Positions 7,289 to 12,595 of a DNA stretch of 12,595 bases are shown piece after piece (the first letter of the stretch is position 1; each line of letters starts with the position of its first letter). The DNA comes from CAZTCJ01 sp964612085 (GTDB lineage: Bacteria > Pseudomonadota > Alphaproteobacteria > JAJFIK01): NCBI GenBank assembly GCA_964612085.1, contig CAZTCJ010000101.1, positions 1 through 12,595 on the forward strand, read 5' to 3'. Position numbers and translations under genes: made by a program. Below the pieces are notes generated by a model. It ran no database searches, was not told the DNA's origin, and saw only the letters and a program-made list of their open reading frames with translations.

Positions 7289-8116
7289 TCAGGAGCCGTC
7301 GCCGCGCATCTGATAGGTGTTTTCCGGCGCCGGGAAGGCCCGGGCCTTCACATCCCGCGCATAGGCCTCGACCGCATTGGCAATCACCGTGTCGAGATCG
7401 GCGAAGCGGCGCACGAATTTCGGCACCCAGGCATTCATGCCCAGCATGTCGTCGGTCACCAGGATCTGGCCGTCGCATTTGGTCGAGGCGCCGATGCCGA
7501 TGGTCGGAATCGGGCAGACCTCCGTCAGGCGCGCGGCCAAGGGCTCGGCCACCCCTTCAAGGACCACGGAAAACGCGCCCGCCTCCGCCACGGCGAGGGC
7601 ATCGGCTTCGATATCGGCCCATTCGGAGCGGCTGCGGCCCGTCGCCTTGTAGCCGCCGGTGGCCTGAACCGATTGGGGCATCAGACCCACATGGGCCATC
7701 ACCGGAATGCCGCGTTCGGTCAGAAAGGCGATGGTATCGGCCATGGTCCGCCCGCCTTCGAGCTTGACCGCGTTGCAGCCCGTGCGGCGCATCACCTTGG
7801 CGGCGTTGCGGTAGGCGGCCTGGGGGCTTTCCTCATAAGAGCCGAACGGCATATCGACCACCACGAGCGCCTTGCGCGCACCCCGCATGACCGCCTGGCC
7901 GTGCAAAATCATGGTGTCGAGGGTCACGCCGATGGTGGTGTCCATGCCGTGGATCACCATGGCCACCGAATCGCCCACCAGCAGCAGATCCACATGGGGA
8001 TCGAGCAGGCGGGCCTGGGGCGCGGTATAGGCGGTCAGGCACACAATGGGCTCCTGGCCCTTGCGCGCGCGGATCTGGGGAACGGTGACGCGCTTGACGT
8101 CGGTCTGGCTCGACAT
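7289..8116 (-). CDS. panB: 3-methyl-2-oxobutanoate hydroxymethyltransferase (PanB)
   Basis: PanB converts alpha-ketoisovalerate and 5,10-methylene-tetrahydrofolate to ketopantoate, the first committed step of pantothenate and CoA synthesis, in the cytoplasm. The 275-residue protein is of normal length and has the full TIM-barrel signature. Metal-binding residues are Asp49 (VGDSVAMV), Asp88 (VVDMPFGSY) and Glu120 (KLEGG). The catalytic base is Glu187 (VVLEGV), and the IPTIGIGAS block binds ketopantoate. The HVGLMPQSV block is also intact. The ATG at 8116 has AAGGAC at suitable spacing. panC is not adjacent. It lies 133 bases downstream of the TPR gene and may have its own promoter. Confidence 0.97.
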   Translation of the reverse strand: MSSQTDVKRVTVPQIRARKGQEPIVCLTAYTAPQARLLDPHVDLLLVGDSVAMVIHGMDTTIGVTLDTMILHGQAVMRGARKALVVVDMPFGSYEESPQAAYRNAAKVMRRTGCNAVKLEGGRTMADTIAFLTERGIPVMAHVGLMPQSVQATGGYKATGRSRSEWADIEADALAVAEAGAFSVVLEGVAEPLAARLTEVCPIPTIGIGASTKCDGQILVTDDMLGMNAWVPKFVRRFADLDTVIANAVEAYARDVKARAFPAPENTYQMRGDGS

Positions 8117-8249
8117 GGGAAGTCCTTCCGGTCGCGGGATGAGCGCTCGCTTCTTTCGAACTCAAGACCGGTTATGGCGCGGTCGCATAAGCCTCCGCAA
8201 GACCGGATAGCGGCACAAAGCCGCCGCTCCCCATCAAAAACCCGTTGGT
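8117..8249 (-). promoter_or_regulatory. TPR-panB spacer with direct repeat and possible panB promoter
   Basis: On the - strand a nine-base direct repeat, CCGGTCTTG, occurs twice with starts 35 bases apart (8198-8206 and 8163-8171). A TTGCGG and CATAAC pair with an 18-base spacer between and overlapping the copies matches sigma-70 consensus at 3/6 and 4/6 positions. Just past the TPR stop, a 4-bp AACC-AACG-GGTT stem runs into a TTTTT run (near 8234-8249), a very weak terminator shape. Nothing here is decisive. Confidence 0.25.
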
Positions 8250-9197
8250 TCAGGTGTCGTCATCGGCGCCGGTTTCGGTCTCGGAGGCTTCGTCGTCTTC
8301 GGCTTCCTCTTCAGCCTCGGCGTCCGTTTCGCCAGCTTCGTCCTCGCCGGCTTCGTCCGTTTCGGAGTCCGTGCCCTCACCCTCGCTAGTTTCGGAGTCG
8401 GCGTCCTCATCCTCAACGGGCTGGGGAAACTCGAAACCCAGTTCCTCCAGCTTGGCGCGGACATTGGGCTCGTCCGGACCGATCACGAAGGCCCGCGACA
8501 GATCGTCAAGCGCCAGATCCTTGTCGCCCCGCGCCTCGTGAATGAGCCCCCGGTAGAAATAGGCTTCCCAGATCGTCTCGCCGTACACCACGGCCTGATC
8601 GGCATCCGCCAGCGCCTCGTCCAGCTTGTCGAGGGCCAGATAGGCAAAGGCCCGGCTCGCCAGCGCCGTCGGGTCGTTTTCATTGATTTTGAGAGCGGCC
8701 GTGCAGTCCTCGACCGCCTGTGCGAAATCTTCCTTCAAGGCGTGCAGCCAGCAGCGGTTGGTCCAGGCCGTCAGATTGGACGGTTCCAACTCGATCGCCT
8801 TGTCGAAATCGGCGATGGCCTTGTCCGTCTCGCCCAAATCCGTATAGGCCGCGCCCCGGTTCGACAGGGTTACCGCGTCCTCGGGCACCAGCGCCAGCGC
8901 CACGTCGTAGTCGTCGATCGCCCGCTGGAACTTGCGCAGATCGAAAAAGGAATTGCCCCGGTTGGAATAGGTGATGGCCAGATTGGCCGTGCTGAGACCG
9001 CCTTCTTCGATCGCCTCGGTGCACAGGGCCACGCCTTCATGGGGCGTCTGGGACGCCCGGAAACAGGCCTCCGCCTCTGTCGTCCAATCCTCGTCCTGGG
9101 CCCAGGCCCCGGCGCTCAAGACCGCGCTCCCCAGCGCCGCCAGGAGAAACGGCTTCCAGACCGGAAGCCCACGAAACACTGCATTCTGGGTTGTCAT
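8250..9197 (-). CDS. Secreted tetratricopeptide-repeat protein with acidic C-terminal tail
   Basis: A 315-residue exported protein. Residues 1-33 are a Sec signal peptide with probable cleavage after AWA (31-33). Residues ~35-250 hold five to six TPR units, with typical repeats such as NRGNSFFDLRKFQRAIDDYD, NRGAAYTDLGETDKAIADFD and ASRAFAYLALDKLDEALADA. Cys45/Cys59 and Cys149/Cys165 could form disulfides in the periplasm. From about 261 to the end the chain is low-complexity: 30 of 55 residues are Asp or Glu, with no Lys or Arg, so it should be disordered. TPRs are protein-binding scaffolds; the partner is unknown. The ATG at 9197 is preceded by a G-run (GGGGGG) and not a standard AGGAGG. The next gene on this strand is panB, with no functional link evident. 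Confidence 0.85.
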   Translation of the reverse strand: MTTQNAVFRGLPVWKPFLLAALGSAVLSAGAWAQDEDWTTEAEACFRASQTPHEGVALCTEAIEEGGLSTANLAITYSNRGNSFFDLRKFQRAIDDYDVALALVPEDAVTLSNRGAAYTDLGETDKAIADFDKAIELEPSNLTAWTNRCWLHALKEDFAQAVEDCTAALKINENDPTALASRAFAYLALDKLDEALADADQAVVYGETIWEAYFYRGLIHEARGDKDLALDDLSRAFVIGPDEPNVRAKLEELGFEFPQPVEDEDADSETSEGEGTDSETDEAGEDEAGETDAEAEEEAEDDEASETETGADDDT

Positions 9198-9220
9198 ACC
9201 AAACCCCCCGTATTTCCATC

Positions 9221-9238
9221 CGGTCCCCTTGAGGACCG
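9221..9238. repeat. Inverted repeat in the 5' leader of the TPR gene
   Basis: CGGTCC and GGACCG form a perfect 6-bp stem around a six-base loop, 24 bases before the TPR start codon. It could be a leader hairpin or an operator half-site pair. Only its position argues for function. Confidence 0.35.
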
Positions 9239-9353
9239 CCGGTCACTCATGACCCCCTCTTTGACGCCCAAAACAGGGATCTTTCCGGACATATCACGAC
9301 AGTATAGCCGAGAGTTCGTCAAACGGCACCTTGCCGCCATCCTTTGCGGGGAA

Positions 9354-9367
9354 TTGTTTCAACGCAA
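9354..9367. promoter_or_regulatory. Possible FNR/CRP-family operator upstream of cytochrome c
   Basis: TTGTTTCAACGCAA has the 14-base length and outer TTG...CAA symmetry of an FNR box (TTGAT-N4-ATCAA), matching 7 of 10 specified positions. It sits 61 bases before the cytochrome c start codon. Oxygen-responsive control of a cytochrome gene would make sense, but the match is imperfect and unsupported otherwise. Confidence 0.25.
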
Positions 9368-9428
9368 TGCAACACGGCGGGCGCTTGAGATGGTATCCTG
9401 GTTACGAGTCACACGCTGGAGTGTTCCG

Positions 9429-9821
9429 ATGATTCAGCCCATCCGTCTTCGTCGTCTGGCGCTCGCCGCGGGTCTTTTTTGCGGCACCGCGCTTGCCCCT
9501 TGTCATGCTGAGCCGCTTGAAACCGGCGCGGATCAAGGCGGCGCCCCCCATGCCGGCCGGGCCATGGCCCAGGATCTGTGCGCCCGCTGCCACGCGGTCG
9601 AGGAGACCGGCGACAGTCCGCTCGCCGACGCCCCGCCTTTCCGCACGTTTTCGCAGATGTGGCCCCTGCATTATCTGGAAGAGGCCCTGGCCGAAGGCAT
9701 CATGGTGGGCCATCCGCTCTATCAGATGCCGGTTTTCCAGTTCACGCCCTCGGAAATCGCCGATTTGATCGCTTATTTGGAGACCATCCAGGTGGATCCG
9801 GCGCCCGAAGCGCAGGAATAA
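9429..9821 (+). CDS. Small periplasmic class I cytochrome c
   Basis: A 130-residue exported monohaem c-type cytochrome. The N-terminus (MIQPIRLRRLALAAGLFCG) is a signal peptide with likely cleavage after CHA (25-27). The haem-attachment motif is CARCH (Cys51, Cys54, His55). Met100 in YQMPVF is the expected distal ligand, followed by the C-terminal helix PSEIADLIAYLETI typical of class I cytochromes. Electron transfer in the periplasm is therefore expected; donors and acceptors are unknown. I chose ATG 9429 because GGAG at 9418-9421 is seven bases upstream. An in-frame ATG at 9390 adds 13 residues but has no ribosome site. The longer open frame running back to 8538 is antisense to the TPR gene and not coding. 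It ends at a good terminator, so it appears monocistronic. Confidence 0.9.
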   Translation: MIQPIRLRRLALAAGLFCGTALAPCHAEPLETGADQGGAPHAGRAMAQDLCARCHAVEETGDSPLADAPPFRTFSQMWPLHYLEEALAEGIMVGHPLYQMPVFQFTPSEIADLIAYLETIQVDPAPEAQE

Positions 9822-9823
9822 GG

Positions 9824-9847
9824 CCTAGGGTCAGGACCCTAGGGTCC
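9824..9847. repeat. Interlocking palindromes after the cytochrome c gene
   Basis: CCTAGGGTC-AG-GACCCTAGG (9824-9843) is a perfect inverted repeat with nine-base arms. It overlaps GGACCCTAGGGTCC (9834-9847), a perfect 14-base palindrome. Thus CCTAGGGTC occurs directly at 9824-9832 and 9838-9846, with its complement between. The RNA could fold in either of two exclusive ways. It begins two bases after the cytochrome c stop. No T-run follows. Confidence 0.6.
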
Positions 9848-9861
9848 GGCTTGTTCCATTG

Positions 9862-9882
9862 CCTTGGCGATGCCAAGGTTTT
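9862..9882 (+). terminator. Intrinsic terminator of the cytochrome c gene
   Basis: CCTTGGC-GAT-GCCAAGG is a perfect 7-bp stem with a 3-base loop, followed directly by TTTT. This is a standard Rho-independent terminator on the + strand, 40 bases past the cytochrome c stop. It separates that gene from the secreted protein gene downstream. Confidence 0.75.
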
Positions 9883-9926
9883 GCGGACTATGAGCGTTAA
9901 TGCTTTTTTGCCAGGAGGATCGATCC

Positions 9927-10442
9927 ATGGATCTCCGCATGACCGCCGCGGCCGCTCTGGCGGCTTTTGTCCTGCCTGTGGCCGCGCAGGCCGCCTCGGG
10001 CATCCCTGAGGGCACCTTCACGATTTTCTGCGAAGGCACGGGCACCCACAAGGAAGCCGACACCAAAGGGTTCGGTGTGTTTCGCGGCAGCCCGTCGAAA
10101 ACCAAGGAGCGCACCTCCAAGGCCTATTTTTTCACCTTCCACCACCCCCAGGCCGTGGTCTACCGCTTCTCCAGCGTCGACGACGAAGCGCCGCGCTCCT
10201 TCATCTATAAATCGACGAGTGCGGAATATTCCGTGAAGGCCAAGATCGCCGACAGCGATCCGTCGGAGACCCACGAGATGCGCTTCGACCGCTACGCCAT
10301 GACCTGGTGGTACAAGCAGGCCATCGACTGGCGGGATGCGCCGTCCGACGAACCGGTCCGTGAGGTGACGGAAGTGGAAGGCAAATGCCACCGCGCCGAG
10401 ACCATCGTGCCGCCCCAGCTCAATGGCGGCCCCCGGATCTGA
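9927..10442 (+). CDS. Secreted protein of unknown function
   Basis: I do not recognise this 171-residue protein. Residues 1-22 or 1-23 are a clear Sec signal peptide (MDLRMTAAAALAAFVLPVAAQA), so the mature protein is periplasmic or secreted. It has many aromatic and beta-prone stretches (KAYFFTFHHPQAVVYRF, SFIYKSTSAEYSVKAK) and exactly two Cys in the mature part, Cys35 near the start and Cys154 near the end. These could join the first and last strands in one disulfide. That suggests a small beta-rich domain. ATG 9927 is chosen because AGGAGG at 9913-9918 is eight bases upstream; the in-frame ATG at 9900 adds nine residues before the signal peptide and lacks a ribosome site. The gene lies after a terminator and converges with the cyclase, leaving only 12 bases between stops. 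Confidence 0.82.
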   Translation: MDLRMTAAAALAAFVLPVAAQAASGIPEGTFTIFCEGTGTHKEADTKGFGVFRGSPSKTKERTSKAYFFTFHHPQAVVYRFSSVDDEAPRSFIYKSTSAEYSVKAKIADSDPSETHEMRFDRYAMTWWYKQAIDWRDAPSDEPVREVTEVEGKCHRAETIVPPQLNGGPRI

Positions 10443-10454
10443 GGCACACAACAC

Positions 10455-11648
10455 CTAAAGTCCGAACACTTCCATGGGCTGCGTCCGCCCCCGGATGGTA
10501 TGAAACCCGAGGGACCGGACGGGACGCGGCACTTGATCCGCGAAAGTCTTGCTGAACACGACCGGCGCATCGAGCGTCTTGGTGAGCTGTTCGAGCCGGG
10601 CCACTTCGTTCACGCTCGGTCCGATGACGGAAAAAGACACCCGTTCGGGCACGCCCACATTGCCGAACATCACATCGCCGATATGAAGCGCCAGCCCGAA
10701 GGCAATCGGCTCCCGGCCCTGGGCGCGCAAATCGGCATTGAGACCGGCCAGGCGCAGGCGCGCGTCCTGGGCCGCCGCCAGCGCCCGCTCGCAGGTCTCT
10801 CCGATGCGCCCGTCGCCCAAGGGGAAGATCGCCAGCACTGCATCGCCCGCCAGATTGGAGATATCGCCGCCCGCATCGAGCGCCGCCCCGGCCGCGCATT
10901 CGAAATAGCTGTTGAGCACTTGCAGAAAGTCCGGCAGCGGCATGTTGTCCGCCATCCGGGTGGAGGCGCGTAAATCCGCATACCACAACACGGCCCGGAT
11001 CGCTTCGCCGTCGCCGCGCCTGATCCGCCCGTCGAGCACGCGGGGACCGGCATTGGGACCAAGATAAGCGGTGACCACATTCAAGGCGATCTGTTCCCGG
11101 ATCACCGACTTGCAGGCGAGCCCCAGTGCCAGCCGGATCTTGAGCAGATGCTGGACCTGGGCATCCGTGAAGCCACCTTCCTCATCCGTCGCAAAGGATA
11201 CGGCCATGCCGTCCAGGGTCGAGTCCCCAAAGGACACGATGAAGGCCAGATAGTCCGTAGCGCCCTCATCGCGCAGGTTTGGAAGGACATTGAAGTCGAG
11301 AAGCGCGTCAGGACCGGTCAGGCGCCGGCGCAAAAATGGAATCCCGTTGATGATCAGATGAAAGAACGGGCTTTCGCGGAAGCCATCGGTGATATGGTCC
11401 GGATCGTCCGCCCGCAGAAAATCGTCCCGCTCGGCAGCCGCATCCCGCCACCAGACAATGCCGCCGCCAGAGTAAAGCGGGTGCAGCAGCCGATAGGCCA
11501 GTTGGCTGCGCCATAAGGGCACCCCTTCAGCGAAGAGCCGTTCGCAACAGGTGGTGTAGATTTTCTCCAAAGGCTCGCTTTCGAGCGCCATGGCCATGAG
11601 CGCCGTCGCCAGATCGTCGATCAGATAAGTGCGCGTCTCGGCTGCCAT
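10455..11648 (-). CDS. Class III adenylate/guanylate cyclase with N-terminal sensor-like domain
   Basis: A 397-residue soluble protein. Residues ~1-190 form an N-terminal domain of the type often paired with cyclases in alphaproteobacteria (LFAEGVPLWRSQLAYRLLHP; possibly GAF-like). A short linker (RIRRGDGEAIRAV) leads to the class III cyclase domain at ~215-397. Metal-binding Asp225 (WYADLRAST) and Asp269 (LAGDAVLAIF) are present, as are transition-state residues Asn347 and Arg351 (VNEVARLE). The expected product is cAMP or cGMP. The usual substrate-specifying Lys four residues before Asp269 is Asn265, and the usual Asp of the IGD motif is Pro344. The Pro is, from memory, common in this subfamily; the Asn seems less usual. 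No transmembrane segment is visible. The gene is alone on this strand and divergent from mntA. Confidence 0.9.
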   Translation of the reverse strand: MAAETRTYLIDDLATALMAMALESEPLEKIYTTCCERLFAEGVPLWRSQLAYRLLHPLYSGGGIVWWRDAAAERDDFLRADDPDHITDGFRESPFFHLIINGIPFLRRRLTGPDALLDFNVLPNLRDEGATDYLAFIVSFGDSTLDGMAVSFATDEEGGFTDAQVQHLLKIRLALGLACKSVIREQIALNVVTAYLGPNAGPRVLDGRIRRGDGEAIRAVLWYADLRASTRMADNMPLPDFLQVLNSYFECAAGAALDAGGDISNLAGDAVLAIFPLGDGRIGETCERALAAAQDARLRLAGLNADLRAQGREPIAFGLALHIGDVMFGNVGVPERVSFSVIGPSVNEVARLEQLTKTLDAPVVFSKTFADQVPRPVRSLGFHTIRGRTQPMEVFGL

Positions 11649-11732
11649 GGATGTCTTTCCCTTTAAAGCCCGTATCGCCTGCTCAGCTTATCCTACTCAT
11701 CCATCATTTCCCTTTTCATGATATATTGCAGT
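11649..11732. promoter_or_regulatory. Divergent spacer, cyclase / mntA
   Basis: An 84-base spacer, AT-richer than its neighbours towards mntA. TATATT at 11722-11727 resembles a -10 box and ends five bases before ATG 11733, so transcription could begin at the start codon. I see no matching -35. TTCAT at 11715-11719 and ATGAA at 11733-11737 are inverted arms flanking this box, a possible autoregulatory site. Confidence 0.3.
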
Positions 11733-12032
11733 ATGAACAAGCACACTGCGCTCCATTTGCTGAAGACCGCCGCGCCGGAACTGAGAAGCCGGTACGGTGT
11801 CGTCAGCGCCGTGCTGTTCGGCTCCGTGGCGCGTGCGGAAATGGACGCCCTGTCTGATGTGGATGTCGCCGTGCGTCTTTCTCCGGCCTCGCCAAACAAT
11901 GTCATGACCCTGTGCGGGATTTCCGGCTTGTTGTCCGGCCTCTTTGGGAGAGACGTGGACGTGGTCGCACTGCCCACGCGGGATCCGTCCTTGTCCCGGG
12001 CCATCGAACGGGAGGGCGTGCGTGCCTTCTAG
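11733..12032 (+). CDS. mntA: MntA-type nucleotidyltransferase antitoxin
   Basis: A 99-residue minimal nucleotidyltransferase of the MNT family. The diagnostic GS-X10-DXD motif is intact: Gly30-Ser31, ten residues, then Asp42-Val-Asp44 (SDVDVAV). The third catalytic Asp is Asp76 (DVDVVAL). In characterised type VII toxin-antitoxin systems MntA neutralises its HEPN partner by transferring AMP to a Tyr near the HEPN active site. The stop lies inside the start of the downstream HEPN gene, as expected for a coupled pair. No Shine-Dalgarno precedes either ATG 11733 or the in-frame ATG 11718; 11733 gives the more usual N-terminus (MNKHTALHLLKTA). The gene and its partner look lower in GC than the flanks. 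The family call is strong; antitoxin activity is inferred. Confidence 0.87.
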   Translation: MNKHTALHLLKTAAPELRSRYGVVSAVLFGSVARAEMDALSDVDVAVRLSPASPNNVMTLCGISGLLSGLFGRDVDVVALPTRDPSLSRAIEREGVRAF

Positions 12033-12378
12033 CAATCCCGGCAAGCGGGTCGATGACATCCTCACGGCCATTACGAAAATCGGGGCTTATGTCGATGATA
12101 TCGGCGGGATAGATGCTCTGATGAAAGACGAATTCGTTCACCGCGATGCTGTCGAACGCCAGCTCCTGATTATTTCGGAAGCCGCCACGAAGCTCCGTGG
12201 ACACGTCGAAGACCAAGAGCCTGAAATCGATTGGAATGCCATCCGAGGTATGGGGAATTTTATCCGCCACAGCTATGACGATGTGGATGACCAAATTGTG
12301 CAGCAGGTTTTGACCGCCGAACTCGTACCTCTCAAGCAAGCCTGCGAACGGCTGAAAAAACGGTCTTTCAAAGACTAG
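12022..12378 (+). CDS. hepT: HepT-like HEPN domain toxin (DUF86), partner of MntA
   Basis: A 118-residue helical HEPN protein of the HepT/DUF86 family, whose characterised members are ribonuclease toxins. The start is GTG at 12022, with GGAGG at 12011-12015 six bases upstream; it overlaps mntA by 11 bases. The longer frame upstream is antisense-like padding inside mntA. Landmarks are RDAVERQLLIISEAATKL (41-58), IDWNAIRGMGNFIRHSYDDVDD (given in parts: Trp71, Gly78-Asn79, His83, Tyr85). The canonical GM-RN-xxx-HxY core reads GM-GN-FIR-HSY, so the first Arg is Gly78; Arg75 and Arg82 flank it. His83 and Tyr85, the AMPylation-site position, are kept. GNxxRHxY variants seem familiar in alphaproteobacteria, so toxicity should not be assumed. 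Confidence 0.87.
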   Translation: MPSSNPGKRVDDILTAITKIGAYVDDIGGIDALMKDEFVHRDAVERQLLIISEAATKLRGHVEDQEPEIDWNAIRGMGNFIRHSYDDVDDQIVQQVLTAELVPLKQACERLKKRSFKD

Positions 12379-12382
12379 CGGG

Positions 12383-12400
12383 CTGGAACAATCCGTCCAG
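12383..12400. other. Short inverted repeat between convergent hepT and guaA
   Basis: CTGGA and TCCAG flank an eight-base loop in the 25-base gap between the hepT and guaA stops. No T-run follows on either strand. It may be a weak shared termination site or chance. Confidence 0.2.
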
Positions 12401-12403
12401 AAA

Positions 12404-12595
12404 TCACTCCCACTCGATGGTGCCGGGGGGTTTGGAGGTCACGTCGTAGACCACCCGGTTGATGCCGCGCACCTCGTTGATGATGCGGGTGGCGACGCGG
12501 CCCAGAAAGGCGTGGTCGAACGGGTAATAATCCGCGGTCATCCCATCGGTGGAGGTGACGGCCCGAAGCGCGCAGACGTGATCGTAGGAGCGCTC
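12404..12595 (-). CDS. guaA: GMP synthase (glutamine-hydrolysing), C-terminal fragment
   Basis: The last 63 residues of GuaA, which makes GMP from XMP using ATP and glutamine. The frame is open to the window edge and reads ERSYDHVCALRAVTSTDGMT, then ADYYPFDHAFLGRVATRIIN, EVRGINRVVYDVTSKPPGT and IEWE before TGA. This is the dimerisation domain; RVVYDVTSKPP(G/A)TIEWE is the near-universal GuaA C-terminus, with Lys and the IEWE end contributing to XMP binding. The glutaminase and ATP-pyrophosphatase domains lie outside the window. It converges with hepT, 25 bases away. With purF some 10 kb off, this is a second purine gene but in an unrelated transcription unit. Identification is secure despite the short length. 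Confidence 0.95.
   Translation of the reverse strand, partial: ERSYDHVCALRAVTSTDGMTADYYPFDHAFLGRVATRIINEVRGINRVVYDVTSKPPGTIEWE

Larger units (their letters stand above)
9198..9428. promoter_or_regulatory. Divergent intergenic region between TPR gene and cytochrome c
   Basis: These 231 bases separate two divergently transcribed genes and must hold promoters for both. For the TPR gene, TATACT on the - strand (9301-9306) matches a -10 box at 5/6, but no good -35 lies at the right distance; TTGACG at 9317-9322 is only 10 bases away. An inverted repeat at 9221-9238 would form a hairpin in the TPR leader. A symmetric FNR-like sequence lies at 9354-9367. No ORF in this stretch looks coding. Confidence 0.4.

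Noticed and set aside
7088..8389. 433-codon open frame on the + strand
   Set aside because: Antisense to panB and to the acidic tail of the TPR gene; its Arg/Pro-rich end is merely the complement of the Asp/Glu codons.
8538..9428. Long in-frame upstream extension of the cytochrome c frame
   Set aside because: It runs antisense through the TPR gene. The signal peptide and Shine-Dalgarno fix the true start at 9429.
11944..12021. 5' extension of the HEPN frame
   Set aside because: It overlaps the conserved end of mntA, encodes Cys/Pro/Gly-rich non-HEPN sequence, and a GTG with a strong GGAGG follows at 12022.
1..12595. Search for a multi-gene defence, phage, CRISPR or secondary-metabolite system
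   Set aside because: Apart from the MNT-HEPN pair, no nuclease, helicase, integrase, transposase, repeat array or synthase is present; the cytochrome, cyclase, TPR and secreted genes are separate transcription units.

Overview
The window is a gene-dense, GC-rich stretch of an alphaproteobacterial chromosome. The first two thirds are housekeeping genes in an order typical of that class: radA (3' end), cvpA, purF and a short-chain dehydrogenase on the + strand, then der, bamB and a yfgM-like gene on the - strand. I cannot name the genus. The PurF type, gene order and protein style suggest a Rhodospirillales-like bacterium, but that is inference.

Layout. 2-3438 (+): radA 3' end, cvpA, purF and an SDR are tightly packed, with stop/start overlaps at cvpA/purF and purF/SDR, so they are probably one transcript. 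3484-7106 (-): yfgM-like, bamB and der, transcribed in that order. This is the core of the yfgM-bamB-der cluster known from E. coli and joins envelope biogenesis to ribosome assembly. 7289-9197 (-): a secreted TPR protein with a very acidic tail, then panB (pantothenate/CoA synthesis). 9429-10442 (+): a small periplasmic cytochrome c with a good intrinsic terminator, then a secreted protein I do not recognise. 10455-11648 (-): a class III nucleotide cyclase with an N-terminal sensor-like domain. 11733-12378 (+): a two-gene MntA/HepT-type (MNT-HEPN) toxin-antitoxin pair of lower GC. 12404-12595 (-): the 3' end of guaA, running off the window edge.

The accessory part is 8.2-12.4 kb. The TPR protein, cytochrome c, secreted protein and cyclase do not form a recognisable pathway; each has its own orientation or terminator. 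The clearest accessory system is the MNT-HEPN pair. Its nucleotidyltransferase keeps a textbook GS-X10-DXD motif and third Asp. Its HEPN partner has Gly where the canonical RNxxxH motif has Arg, but keeps the His and the Tyr that is AMPylated in characterised pairs. The cyclase also departs from the usual substrate-specifying residues. I found no rRNA, tRNA, CRISPR array, insertion sequence or phage gene. No gene-free stretch exceeds 300 bases; the longest is 9198-9428, which is described. I do not see a convincing wholly new system; the findings are variations worth checking.
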